DNA of 26,834 nt, taken from the NCBI GenBank assembly GCA_030044325.1, contig JASHWA010000535.1, forward strand, positions 1 through 26,834. The letters are read 5' to 3'. Positions 1-7,162 of this stretch are shown in pieces (position 1 is the stretch's first letter; every line of letters starts with the position of its first letter). Origin of the DNA: Bryobacteraceae bacterium. GTDB lineage: Bacteria; Acidobacteriota; Terriglobia; Bryobacterales; Bryobacteraceae. The translations under genes and the position numbers were made by a program. The notes below the pieces were generated by a model. It worked only from the letters and a program-made list of their open reading frames with translations, had not been told where the DNA came from and made no database searches.

Positions 1-1
1 A

Positions 2-859
2 TTGAAGGACGGAATGCACGGCCTGGGAGGCGTCAGCTTCATCGGCTCGCCCGGCGCGGCGGCGCATTGGCGCGTGCGCGGCCAATCCTGGATCGAAATC
101 GCCTATCTTGCGCAGCCCGGCGCGGGCGCGCTCGAACTGGAGGCCGACGATCACCCGCTCGGCGCCATCGATACTTCTTCCGATACTCGCTCCGCCGCCT
201 ACGCGCCATTTAAAATCCCGCCCGGCGCGGCGAATTTCACCCTCCGTGTCACCAGCGGAACCGTCCGGCTCTACGGCGTCGAATTCCGCAAAGCGCACGG
301 CATCATTTACAGCGCGCTCGGCATCAACGGCGCCAACGTCACCCTGCTTTCCCACGCCTTCAACGAACGCCACTGGGCGGCCGAGCTGCACCACTACAAA
401 CCCGACCTGGTCATCGTCAACTACGGAACCAATGAAAGCGGCTATCCCGATTTCGTCAATAAGACCTGGGCGCCGGAGATGAAAGAAGTGGTGCGCCGGC
501 TGCACGCCGCCCTCCCCGATGCCTCCGTCCTGTTGATGAGCCCCATGGATCGCGGCGAACGCAAAATCGGCGGCGAAATCGAGACCATTCCGCTCATGCC
601 CAGGCTGGTCCGGATCGAGGCGGACGTAGCCAAGGATACCGGCGCGGCGTTTTTCAACACATTTCAAGCCATGGGCGGTGAAGGCACCATGGCTCGCTGG
701 TATGCGGCCGAGCCGCGCCTGGTCAGCGCCGATTTTATCCATCCCATGCCGGCGGGAGCGAAAATTGTCGGCGGGCTCTTGTACAATGCTTTGAAGGATG
801 GCTTTAATCAGTACAAGCTGCGCCAGTTGAGCCAAGTGCAGAGCGAACCGCATAAATGA
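2..859 (+). CDS. Secreted SGNH/GDSL-type hydrolase, 5'-truncated by window edge
   Basis: This is the C-terminal 285 residues of a probable SGNH hydrolase (esterase or acyltransferase fold). The frame is open to the window edge, so the TTG at its left end is almost certainly an internal Leu codon and the N-terminus with the catalytic Ser block is missing. Visible blocks are a YGTNE segment (family block III, oxyanion Asn) near residue 140 and ADFIHPMPAG near residue 244, where D244 and H247 are the expected catalytic Asp and His. It aligns well with the next gene: GLGGVS, LGINGA and YGTNE occur in the same order and at similar spacing, so the two are tandem paralogs. The stop overlaps the next start as ATGA, suggesting translational coupling. 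In families of this kind the role is often acetyl transfer to or from envelope polysaccharide, but the substrate cannot be read from the sequence. Confidence 0.8.
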   Translation: MKDGMHGLGGVSFIGSPGAAAHWRVRGQSWIEIAYLAQPGAGALELEADDHPLGAIDTSSDTRSAAYAPFKIPPGAANFTLRVTSGTVRLYGVEFRKAHGIIYSALGINGANVTLLSHAFNERHWAAELHHYKPDLVIVNYGTNESGYPDFVNKTWAPEMKEVVRRLHAALPDASVLLMSPMDRGERKIGGEIETIPLMPRLVRIEADVAKDTGAAFFNTFQAMGGEGTMARWYAAEPRLVSADFIHPMPAGAKIVGGLLYNALKDGFNQYKLRQLSQVQSEPHK

Positions 860-2307
860 GCCGAAATCTGAAGCTCGCCATCGCCGTGCTCGCCGGAGCA
901 ATGTTCGCGCTCGCCGCCACGCCGTCGAAACCGGCCACGGCAAGAAAATCCAAAAGAAAGAAAAGGTACCGTTCGAGCGCCGGCAAACCGGATCCCGCTC
1001 TCGCCGCGAAGAAAAAATCGCCCGTGCGCACCGCCGCGAAAGCGCCTGCAAAAGCCGTCCGCGCCGCGCGCCGCCGCGTGATTCCGAGGGGTCCCAAGGT
1101 CAGCGCCAGCGTCCGCGCCGAAGCGCACGATGGCGTGTACATGAAGATCGCCACCGGCGCCGATATTCCCGTCGAAAACTCTGCCGCGCTGGTCCCGTTC
1201 TTCGAGCTGCTCTATCGCCATCAGAAAGGCGAGATCCCCGGCCCGGTTCGCATCCTGCATTACGGCGATTCGCACACCGCGGCCGATGAGTGGACCGGCG
1301 ATCTCCGCGACCGTTTTCAGGAAAAATTCGGCGACGGCGGCAGCGGTTATTCCTTCGCCGGCCGTCCCTGGAACGGTTACAGGCGTGAAGACGTGCGCAC
1401 GGGATCGACCCGCGGCTGGCACACCGATGGCTTGGTCGGCCGCCCCGGCGATGGAGTCTACGGCCTGGGCGGCGTTAGTATGACCACCCGGTCGCCGCAC
1501 GAATCCGTCTATCTTCTGGCCGACGGCGAGCAGTTCGAGCTGTTCTATTTGCAGCAGCCCGGCGGCGGATCGCTTCAGATCTACGATAACGGCGCTCCCG
1601 TCGAGCAGATTTCGACCGATGGCGAAGAACAGCCCGGCTATTATCACTACGAAACCACCCCCGGAACACATCGCCTGGAAGCCGAAACGCTCGATCGCGC
1701 ACCCGTGCGCCTGTTCGGATGGACCGCCGAAAACTCCACCGGCGTTACTTACGAAACGCTGGGCATCAATGGCGCGCAGGCCTCCATCATGCTCGACTGG
1801 AACGAGCCGGTGCTCAAATCGAATATCGAGCGGCGCAATCCCTCCCTGGTCGTCCTCGCCTACGGAACCAATGAAGCCGGCCGCAAGGATCTGACCGTCG
1901 AATCGTACAAGGAAATGTTCAAAGGCCTGATCGCGCGAATTCGCGACGCCGCGCCCACCGCGACGATTTTCGTCATCGGCCCTCCCGACCGTTACCTGCA
2001 CACGCGCAGGGGATGGCTCGAAATGGATAAAGTCGATTTGATCATCGAGGCCCAGCGGCAGGCAGCCATCGAATCCGGCTGCGCGTTCTGGGATCTGCGC
2101 GCGAAAATGGGCGGAAAAGGATCGATGCAGCAATGGGTGACCGCGGGCATGGCGCAGTACGATCACGTGCACTTCACCGGCACCGGATACAAGCTGCTGG
2201 GCGACGCCGTCTTCCGCGACCTGATGAGCCAGTACGATGTGTTTCTCAAAGCGCGTGCGGATATCGCCGCGCAGCAGGCGGAAAATCCCCAGGCGGTGAA
2301 CAAGTAG
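856..2307 (+). CDS. Secreted SGNH/GDSL-type hydrolase with basic N-terminal linker
   Basis: A 483-residue paralog of the preceding gene, complete here. Residues 1-21 look like a signal peptide. Residues about 24-80 are extremely rich in Lys, Arg and Ala (for example KSKRKKRYR at 31-39) and low in complexity. The hydrolase domain starts near residue 130 with ILHYGDSHT, where S139 in the GDS motif is the expected nucleophile. Block III is YGTNEAG, and the C-terminal DHVHFTGTGY supplies D436 and H439. A beta-rich insert lies between blocks I and III, as in the upstream gene. The ATG overlaps the upstream stop (ATGA), so both are probably made from one mRNA. It likely acts on esterified glycans in the periplasm or envelope; this is inference from fold and export signal only. 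Confidence 0.85.
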   Translation: MSRNLKLAIAVLAGAMFALAATPSKPATARKSKRKKRYRSSAGKPDPALAAKKKSPVRTAAKAPAKAVRAARRRVIPRGPKVSASVRAEAHDGVYMKIATGADIPVENSAALVPFFELLYRHQKGEIPGPVRILHYGDSHTAADEWTGDLRDRFQEKFGDGGSGYSFAGRPWNGYRREDVRTGSTRGWHTDGLVGRPGDGVYGLGGVSMTTRSPHESVYLLADGEQFELFYLQQPGGGSLQIYDNGAPVEQISTDGEEQPGYYHYETTPGTHRLEAETLDRAPVRLFGWTAENSTGVTYETLGINGAQASIMLDWNEPVLKSNIERRNPSLVVLAYGTNEAGRKDLTVESYKEMFKGLIARIRDAAPTATIFVIGPPDRYLHTRRGWLEMDKVDLIIEAQRQAAIESGCAFWDLRAKMGGKGSMQQWVTAGMAQYDHVHFTGTGYKLLGDAVFRDLMSQYDVFLKARADIAAQQAENPQAVNK

Positions 2308-2329
2308 TCAGCGGTGCGCTTCGAACCCC

Positions 2330-2479
2330 GTGACGGCCGACGATTCCAGGACCGAGTTCTATTGCCCGCGCTGCCGCCAGCCGGTTCCCGATCCGCTGGT
2401 GTGCGGCGATTGCGCCTCGATCATCTGCCGCCGCTGCGGAACCCCGCTCGAACGCGTCGACGATCTCGGCATCGGCTGA
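2330..2479 (+). CDS. Small zinc-ribbon protein (49 aa)
   Basis: A 49-residue frame starting at GTG. It carries three Cys-x-x-Cys pairs: YCPRC near residue 13, VCGDC near 24 and ICRRC near 32, followed by a short acidic end (VDDLGIG). This is a compact zinc-ribbon arrangement able to bind one or two zinc ions. It begins 22 bp after the second SGNH hydrolase on the same strand, so it may be the last gene of that operon. No good Shine-Dalgarno is visible before the GTG. The cysteine spacing strongly argues for real coding sequence despite the short length. The function is unknown; such proteins often mediate nucleic-acid or protein contacts. Confidence 0.62.
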   Translation: MTADDSRTEFYCPRCRQPVPDPLVCGDCASIICRRCGTPLERVDDLGIG

Positions 2480-2810
2480 AAACCATGGGGCAGGTTTCAG
2501 AGTTTGTGGACGCACCCTCCGCCGAAACTCGGAGAACCTGCGGAAAAAGGGGACTGTCCCCCGCGCAAACGAATCCTTCAACCGTTGACCGAAGTTGCGG
2601 ACTGTCCCCTTTTTCCGCTTGTCCGCGGCATCGGCGTTCGAGCGCTTCGGCGCGTCTGTTTAGGTTGCCTCGACTACATGGGTGCCGGCTATTCTGTCCC
2701 AGGCGCAAGTTGTTGAAGCGACGGAGAGCGGCGGGTGTGGACCGAGCTGTCTGTCCCCTTTTTCAACCTCTGCAACCTGCGCGCCGGCTTCCGCCGGCGC
2801 CTCACTTCCT
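2480..2810. repeat. Repeat-rich intergenic region (REP-like palindromes and hairpins)
   Basis: This 331-bp gap holds no convincing gene. Its left part is an inverted repeat with arms at 2490-2505 and 2525-2541 (GCAGGTT...GAGTTT against AAACTC...AACCTGC). A pair of GGACTGTCCCC units with outward A5 and T5 tails follows at 2541-2562 and 2597-2618. A third related half-unit (CTGTCCCCTTTTT) lies at 2752-2764, and a perfect 8-bp stem with a TTCC loop lies at 2781-2800, ten bases before the next start. The same GGGGACTGTCCCC core recurs at 6831-6842 and 6884-6894, 25724-25736 and 25879-25889, so this is a dispersed family. The first hairpin could also terminate the upstream transcript. Confidence 0.75.
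2781..2800. promoter_or_regulatory. Perfect hairpin just upstream of the lipoprotein start
   Basis: GCGCCGGC, loop TTCC, then GCCGGCGC: an 8-bp perfect GC stem ending 10 bases before the ATG at 2811. It lies next to the usual ribosome-binding position, where no Shine-Dalgarno is visible, so it could modulate translation. It could equally be another dispersed repeat unit. Confidence 0.4.
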
Positions 2811-4040
2811 ATGAAAACAAGCAGACGGAACGCCGCCCCACAGCTGGCGATCCTGCTCTGCACACTAATTCTCGCGGCCTGCACCTCGCGCCCCGTTCCA
2901 CGAGCCTCCGCCGGGATCGCGTACCCCGGACCGCCCCAAGTGAATCTCCGCAAGGAGCTCGCTTCGCGATCTCCCGTCGTCGCCACCGTCCGCCACGGCG
3001 AAAAACTCGACGTGCTCGACACCCGCCGCCGCTTCGCCAAAGTGCGCACCGCCCAAGGTGTCGAAGGCTGGATCGATTCGAATCTCCTGCTTACGCCGGA
3101 GCAGATGGACGACCTGCGCCGCCTCGCGGACAGCGCCGCCAAACTGCCGTCCCAAGGCGCGGCGACCGCGTTCGACACTCTCAACATCCACGCCGACCCG
3201 AACCGTCAGTCGCCCAGCTTTTTCCAGATCCCCGAATCCGGCTCCGTCGAAGTGATCGGCCACCAGATCGCCCCGCGCATTTCGCGAATGCCCGAAGCAG
3301 CGCGCCCCCGCCGCGCGGCGCCTTCAAAAAGATCCAAAGGCAAAGATCCGAAAAAGCCGCTGCTCCCTCCGCCCGCACCGCCTCTGCCGCCATCCAACTG
3401 GCCATCGCTTTCGCGCCCTCGCGCCGCCGACCTTCCCGGCTACCAGCCGCCCGAAGAAAAACCCATCCCGTACGACGATTGGAGCCTGGTCCGCACCAAG
3501 GACGGCAACACCGGCTGGGTGCTCTCGCGAATGCTCAACACGTCTATACCGGACGAGGTCGCCCAATACGCCGAAGGCCATCGCATCACCGCGTATCGTC
3601 CGCTCGGCGAAGTGAAGGATAAAGAGAAGAACGAAACCAAGCCCAACTGGATCTGGACGACCATCTCTCCCGGCACCTTCCCCTATGAATTCGACAGCTT
3701 TCGCGTCTTCGTCTGGAGCACCCGCCACCATCGCTACGAAACGGCCTATATCGAGCGCAACGTCAAAGGTCACTATCCCCTGACCACCGAAGATCGCCCC
3801 GGCGAAGACGAGAAAGCCTTCTCCCTGGTCATCGAAGACAAGGACGGAAAGCTGTACAAACGCACCTATGCCTTCACCGGATACCGCGTGCACATGGTTT
3901 CGAAGACCTCCTATAACCCTCCGCCGCCGCTTCCCTCGGTCCATTCCACGCGCGATTTCGAGCCGCTCCCCTCCGCTCCCGCCCGCTCGTTGAGCTGGAA
4001 GGATCGCCTCCGGGCGTGGGGCAAGAAGCTTTTTAGATAA
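2811..4040 (+). CDS. SH3-domain lipoprotein
   Basis: A 409-residue protein. I chose the ATG at 2811 because it begins a clear lipoprotein signal: charged start MKTSRR, hydrophobic stretch AILLCTLILAAC and lipobox Leu-Ala-Ala-Cys with acylated Cys24. The open frame extends upstream to 2682 but runs through dispersed repeats. Residues about 45-105 form a bacterial SH3 (SH3b) domain: VNLRKELASRSPVVATV, then a GWID turn. A second, more diverged SH3-like segment sits around residues 200-245 (SLVRTKDGNTGWVLSR), separated by a Pro- and basic-rich linker. The C-terminal third (about 270-385) has many aromatic and charged residues and matches no family I recognise. SH3b domains commonly bind peptidoglycan or envelope partners, so a membrane-anchored envelope role is likely. 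Confidence 0.8.
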   Translation: MKTSRRNAAPQLAILLCTLILAACTSRPVPRASAGIAYPGPPQVNLRKELASRSPVVATVRHGEKLDVLDTRRRFAKVRTAQGVEGWIDSNLLLTPEQMDDLRRLADSAAKLPSQGAATAFDTLNIHADPNRQSPSFFQIPESGSVEVIGHQIAPRISRMPEAARPRRAAPSKRSKGKDPKKPLLPPPAPPLPPSNWPSLSRPRAADLPGYQPPEEKPIPYDDWSLVRTKDGNTGWVLSRMLNTSIPDEVAQYAEGHRITAYRPLGEVKDKEKNETKPNWIWTTISPGTFPYEFDSFRVFVWSTRHHRYETAYIERNVKGHYPLTTEDRPGEDEKAFSLVIEDKDGKLYKRTYAFTGYRVHMVSKTSYNPPPPLPSVHSTRDFEPLPSAPARSLSWKDRLRAWGKKLFR

Positions 4041-4085
4041 AGGACCACCTTGTAATCATCGAACGGCAACGCTTCAGTCTACCCC

Positions 4086-4097
4086 GTCACCAGTGAC
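4086..4097. promoter_or_regulatory. Palindrome upstream of the DUF4440 gene, operator-like
   Basis: GTCAC-CA-GTGAC is a perfect inverted repeat. Its right half (CCAGTGACAT) recurs directly at 4105-4114 as CCAGTGATAT, 15 bp downstream. The second copy runs into a TATACT hexamer (4112-4117) that could serve as a -10 box. The arrangement suggests a regulator site beside a promoter, but no strong -35 is present at normal spacing. Confidence 0.3.
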
Positions 4098-4140
4098 ATG
4101 CTCGCCAGTGATATACTTCGTCGGATTGAGGAGATCTGGA

Positions 4141-4611
4141 ATGAAGAAAATCACCGGAATTGGGATTGTCTGTGTTTGTCTTTTGCCCGCATTCGGACAA
4201 GCTCCGAAAGGCGGCGCCGCCGCGAAAGAGGACGCCGCGGCCATCTCGGAAACCGTCCAAAAACTGGAACGGGACTGGGAGGAAGCCATTAAGACCGGCG
4301 ATGCGGGGAGACTCGGCGAGATCCTCGGCGCCGATTGGCGCGCCATCTCCGCCGATGGCAGCATCGAGGACCGGCGGAGAGCTCTGAACGACGTCAAAAC
4401 CGGCGCGGTTAAGCTTGAGTCGTACGAGCTCGGCCCCATGGACGTGAAGGTGCTGATGGGTGGCCGGATGGCCGTGGTGCAGGGAAGCGATACGGAAAAG
4501 AGCACCGACAAAGGTAAAGATACCAGCGGAAAATACGTGTGGATGGACGTGTTCATGAATCGCCAGGGAAAATGGGTCGCGGTGCGCTCGCAGACCGCGT
4601 GGCTCAAATAG
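4141..4611 (+). CDS. Secreted DUF4440/SnoaL-like (NTF2-fold) protein
   Basis: A 156-residue protein. The ATG at 4141 is preceded by GAGGAG at 4128-4133 (7-base spacing) and opens a signal peptide, MKKITGIGIVCVCLLPAFGQA, likely cleaved after about residue 21. An in-frame ATG at 4093 gives a poorer N-terminus. The mature part begins with a helix (SETVQKLERDWEEAIKTGD) and continues as an alternating helix-strand pattern ending in GKWVAVRSQTAWL, which is the usual layout of DUF4440 / SnoaL-like NTF2 domains. These domains bind small ligands or act as minor enzymes; no catalytic residues can be assigned. It is flanked by a possible operator upstream and a GC hairpin (CGCCCG at 4612-4617, CGGGCG at 4626-4631) right after the stop. 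Confidence 0.8.
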   Translation: MKKITGIGIVCVCLLPAFGQAPKGGAAAKEDAAAISETVQKLERDWEEAIKTGDAGRLGEILGADWRAISADGSIEDRRRALNDVKTGAVKLESYELGPMDVKVLMGGRMAVVQGSDTEKSTDKGKDTSGKYVWMDVFMNRQGKWVAVRSQTAWLK

Positions 4612-4666
4612 CGCCCGCGGCCGCCCGGGCGATGCTATCCTGAAGTGCCCACGCCCTGGTGGTTGT

Positions 4667-6814
4667 ATGCGCTCCGAAGTTTATTCCACTCCCGGCGGCA
4701 TCGCCGTCACGCGGTCGATTTCGAAAATTCCGTACGCGCGCGGATTGCACGATCTGCTGCGCCGGCTCGATTCGCGGCGCGGAGTGTATTTTTCCTCGGG
4801 CTATGAATACCCCGAGCGCTACGCGCGCTGGGATTTCGCCTCCCTTGCGCCGCCGGTTGAAATTATCGCCGCCGGCCGCGAAATCGTCTTCCGGCCCCTC
4901 AATCATCGCGGCGAAATTCTGAACCGGATTCTCGAACCGCTGCTTCGCCCGCACCCGCACTGGGAGCATTTTTCTTTTAACCGGGGCGAATTGCGCGGAG
5001 TATTGAAGCCGCTGCCCGCATTGTTCCCGGAAGAGGAGCGCAGCAAACAGCCCTCCGCGTTTTCGATTCTCCGCATCCTGATCGATGAATTCCGCAATCC
5101 TCTCGCGTCCCGACTCGCGCTGGTCGGCGCGTTCGGCTACGATCTGCTGTTTGAGTTCGATCCCATCGAGCGTAAACTTCCGCGCGCCGGCGTTAAGGAT
5201 TTGCATCTGTTCCTGTGCGACGACATCTATTTCATGGATCGCAAAAAGGAGCAGATCGAACGGTTCCGCTACGATTTCGCGCGCGGCGGCGTAAGCACCA
5301 CGGGCGCGAAAGCAGCGGCGAAGCGACTGAAAAAGCCGAAGCCCGCCCAACCGGCGCCAATCGCTTCCGATCACACCGCCCAAGAGTACATGGCTAAGGT
5401 CGAGACCGTGCGCGAAGGCATGCGCCGCGGCGACTATTACGAGGTCGTGCTGCGGCAGACGTTTCGCGCGCCCTATTCGGGAAGCGCATCGGAGCTGTTT
5501 GAGCGAATCCAGCACGCCAGCCCCAGCCCCTACGAATTCCTGCTCCAATTCGGCGACCAGCAGCTGATCGGTGCTTCGCCCGAAATGTTCGTGCGCGTCG
5601 AAGGACGCCGCGTCGAAACTTGCCCCATCGCCGGGACCGCGCGCCGCACCGGCGACCCGCTGCGCGACGCCGACAGCATTCGCGAGCTGCTCAATTCCAC
5701 CAAGGAAGAGTCCGAGCTCACCATGTGCAGCGACGTCGATCGCAACGATAAATCGCGTGTATGCGAGCCGGGGTCGGTGCGCGTGATCGGGCGCAGGCTG
5801 ATCGAATCGTACGCAGGCGTATTTCACACCGTGGATCACGTGGAAGGCACCCTCGCCGAAGGCTTCGATTCGCTCGATGCGTTTCTGACCCACATGTGGG
5901 CGGTGACCATCATCGGCGCGCCGAAAAAATGGGCCGCGCAGGCGATCGAGAATCTCGAAAAAGACGCGCGCGCCTGGTATGGCGGCGCGGTGGGCATGAT
6001 CGCGCTCGATGGCGACGTGAATACCGGCATCACCATTCGCACCATCCATCTGCGCGATGGCGTCGCGAGCTATGGCGCCGGCGCGACTCTGCTGTACGAT
6101 TCGATTCCGGAGAACGAAAATCGCGAGTGCTGGCTCAAAGCCACGGGATTTTTCCGCGCGCTCGATCCGCAGCCCGCGCCGGAGCGCTATCACGCGGCTC
6201 AGGAAAACGGAGCGGGCGTGCGGCTGCTGCTCGTCGACAACGAGGATTGCTTCATCCACACGCTGGCCAATTACGCGCGCCAGACCGGCGCTGAAGTGAT
6301 GACCTATCGCGCCGGATTCCCGCTCGCGTTGATTGAACGGATGCAGCCGTCGCTGATCCTGATTTCGCCCGGCCCCGGACGGCCTTCGGATTTCGGCGTG
6401 CCGGAGTTGGTGCGCCGCGCGGCTAAGCTCGAAGTGCCCGTCTTCGGCGTCTGTCTGGGATTGCAGGGGATGGTCGAGGCCTTCGGCGGCGAGCTGGGAG
6501 TGCTTGCATATCCCATGCATGGGAAACCTTCGACCGTTCGCCATCGCGGCGCAGGCGTGTTCGCCGGATTGCCGGAGGAGTTTCGCGTGGGACGGTATCA
6601 TTCCTTGTACGCGATCCCCGAAAAACTGCCTTCGTGCCTGGAGGTCACCGCGGAATCGGACGACGGAATCATCATGGGCGTGCGCCATCGCGATCTCGCC
6701 ATGGAAGCCGTCCAATTTCATCCCGAATCGATTCTCACCCTCGATCAAAATTGCGGGTTGAAGCTGATCGAGAACGTGGTGAAGCTCCTCGGACACGCGC
6801 GGGTAGGAGCCTAG
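4667..6814 (+). CDS. trpE(G): Anthranilate synthase, fused TrpE-TrpG
   Basis: A 715-residue fusion that makes anthranilate from chorismate and glutamine, the first committed step of tryptophan synthesis. The chorismate-binding TrpE part occupies residues 1 to about 505: PIAGTARRTGDPLRDAD, SDVDRNDKSRVCEPGSVR, HTVDHVEGTL and a GGAVGMIALDGDVNTGI segment near its end. The glutamine amidotransferase part starts near 518 (RLLLVDNED). It has the oxyanion motif ISPGPGRPSD, nucleophile C596 in GVCLGLQG, and H685 and E687 in QFHPES. Both active sites look intact. The SDVDRND wording, rather than the more common LVDLARND, matches the one-chain enzymes known from alphaproteobacteria such as Rhizobium. 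No other trp gene is nearby and no attenuator leader peptide is evident in the 55 bp upstream. Confidence 0.95.
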   Translation: MRSEVYSTPGGIAVTRSISKIPYARGLHDLLRRLDSRRGVYFSSGYEYPERYARWDFASLAPPVEIIAAGREIVFRPLNHRGEILNRILEPLLRPHPHWEHFSFNRGELRGVLKPLPALFPEEERSKQPSAFSILRILIDEFRNPLASRLALVGAFGYDLLFEFDPIERKLPRAGVKDLHLFLCDDIYFMDRKKEQIERFRYDFARGGVSTTGAKAAAKRLKKPKPAQPAPIASDHTAQEYMAKVETVREGMRRGDYYEVVLRQTFRAPYSGSASELFERIQHASPSPYEFLLQFGDQQLIGASPEMFVRVEGRRVETCPIAGTARRTGDPLRDADSIRELLNSTKEESELTMCSDVDRNDKSRVCEPGSVRVIGRRLIESYAGVFHTVDHVEGTLAEGFDSLDAFLTHMWAVTIIGAPKKWAAQAIENLEKDARAWYGGAVGMIALDGDVNTGITIRTIHLRDGVASYGAGATLLYDSIPENENRECWLKATGFFRALDPQPAPERYHAAQENGAGVRLLLVDNEDCFIHTLANYARQTGAEVMTYRAGFPLALIERMQPSLILISPGPGRPSDFGVPELVRRAAKLEVPVFGVCLGLQGMVEAFGGELGVLAYPMHGKPSTVRHRGAGVFAGLPEEFRVGRYHSLYAIPEKLPSCLEVTAESDDGIIMGVRHRDLAMEAVQFHPESILTLDQNCGLKLIENVVKLLGHARVGA

Positions 6815-6826
6815 CGGCCAGTGTCA

Positions 6827-6900
6827 AAAGTGGGGACTGTCCCAAGGCGCGACCGTAACTCCTTTGCCCCTAGTCGCGCCGGTGGACTGTCCCCATTTTT
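6827..6900. repeat. Long REP-like hairpin after trpE(G), possibly also a terminator
   Basis: Outer arms AAAAGTGGGGACTGTCC (6827-6843 region) and GGACTGTCCCCATTTTT (6884-6900) pair with few mismatches. An inner perfect stem GGCGCGAC (6846-6853) / GTCGCGCC (6873-6880) encloses a 19-base loop. The structure follows the trpE(G) stop by 12 bases and ends in a T run, so it could terminate transcription. The core belongs to the dispersed family seen at 2541-2618 and 25714-25898. Both cores read ACTGT on the plus strand, so the centre of the stem is a T:T mismatch. Confidence 0.75.
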
Positions 6901-6967
6901 TGGCGCAGGCTGCTAAGCAATTCGCCCTATCTTTGCAGGGAATCGCCCGTAATGGGCTGCTTAGTAC

Positions 6968-6996
6968 TTGCTCGATTGCCGTACTTCCGCCATACT
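6968..6996 (+). promoter_or_regulatory. Candidate promoter for the 37-aa ORF
   Basis: TTGCTC (6968-6973) and CATACT (6991-6996) are separated by exactly 17 bp. Each hexamer matches roughly four of six sigma-70 consensus positions. The start codon of the small frame lies 16 bases after the -10 box. Confidence 0.35.
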
Positions 6997-7012
6997 GGAA
7001 GAACTTAACTTT

Positions 7013-7126
7013 ATGGGACTCGACCCGAGCGACATCCTATTTATCGCCATCATCCTGTGGCTCATCATCGAGATCATCAATGGAGACTGGGGCGGCGGAC
7101 ACCGTGCGAGAGTCCCGTCGCGCTAG
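7013..7126 (+). CDS. Possible small membrane protein (37 aa)
   Basis: A short frame opening with MGLDPSDILFIAIILWLIIE. Residues 8-22 form a strongly hydrophobic single transmembrane segment, followed by a polar, Gly- and Arg-rich tail (NGDWGGGHRARVPSR). A GGAAG lies at 6997-7001, 11 bases before the ATG, and a plausible promoter is positioned upstream. The rest of the 348-bp gap 6815-7162 contains the trpE(G) hairpin and nothing else recognisable. A longer frame in another phase (6864-7157) has no hydrophobic or domain pattern and was not called. Without homologs it is unproven; the coherent hydrophobic helix is the main argument. Confidence 0.4.
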   Translation: MGLDPSDILFIAIILWLIIEIINGDWGGGHRARVPSR

Positions 7127-7162
7127 TTTCCGGCGCCACTTTCTGACGCTACGCTAGGGTAG

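Noticed and set aside
2682..2810. Upstream extension of the SH3 lipoprotein frame
   Set aside because: The extension is encoded by dispersed repeats, and the signal peptide with its lipobox begins at 2811.
4074..4607. 177-codon minus-strand frame
   Set aside because: It is antisense to the DUF4440 gene, which has a signal peptide and a ribosome site.
4604..6796. 730-codon open frame on the minus strand
   Set aside because: It is the antisense of trpE(G). Long antisense frames arise from the GC-biased codon use here, and the translation shows no domain pattern. The same applies to 808-2172 and 20079-21905.
6864..7157. 97-codon plus-strand frame after trpE(G)
   Set aside because: It starts inside the hairpin repeat, has no domain or compositional pattern, and overlaps the better 37-aa candidate in another phase.
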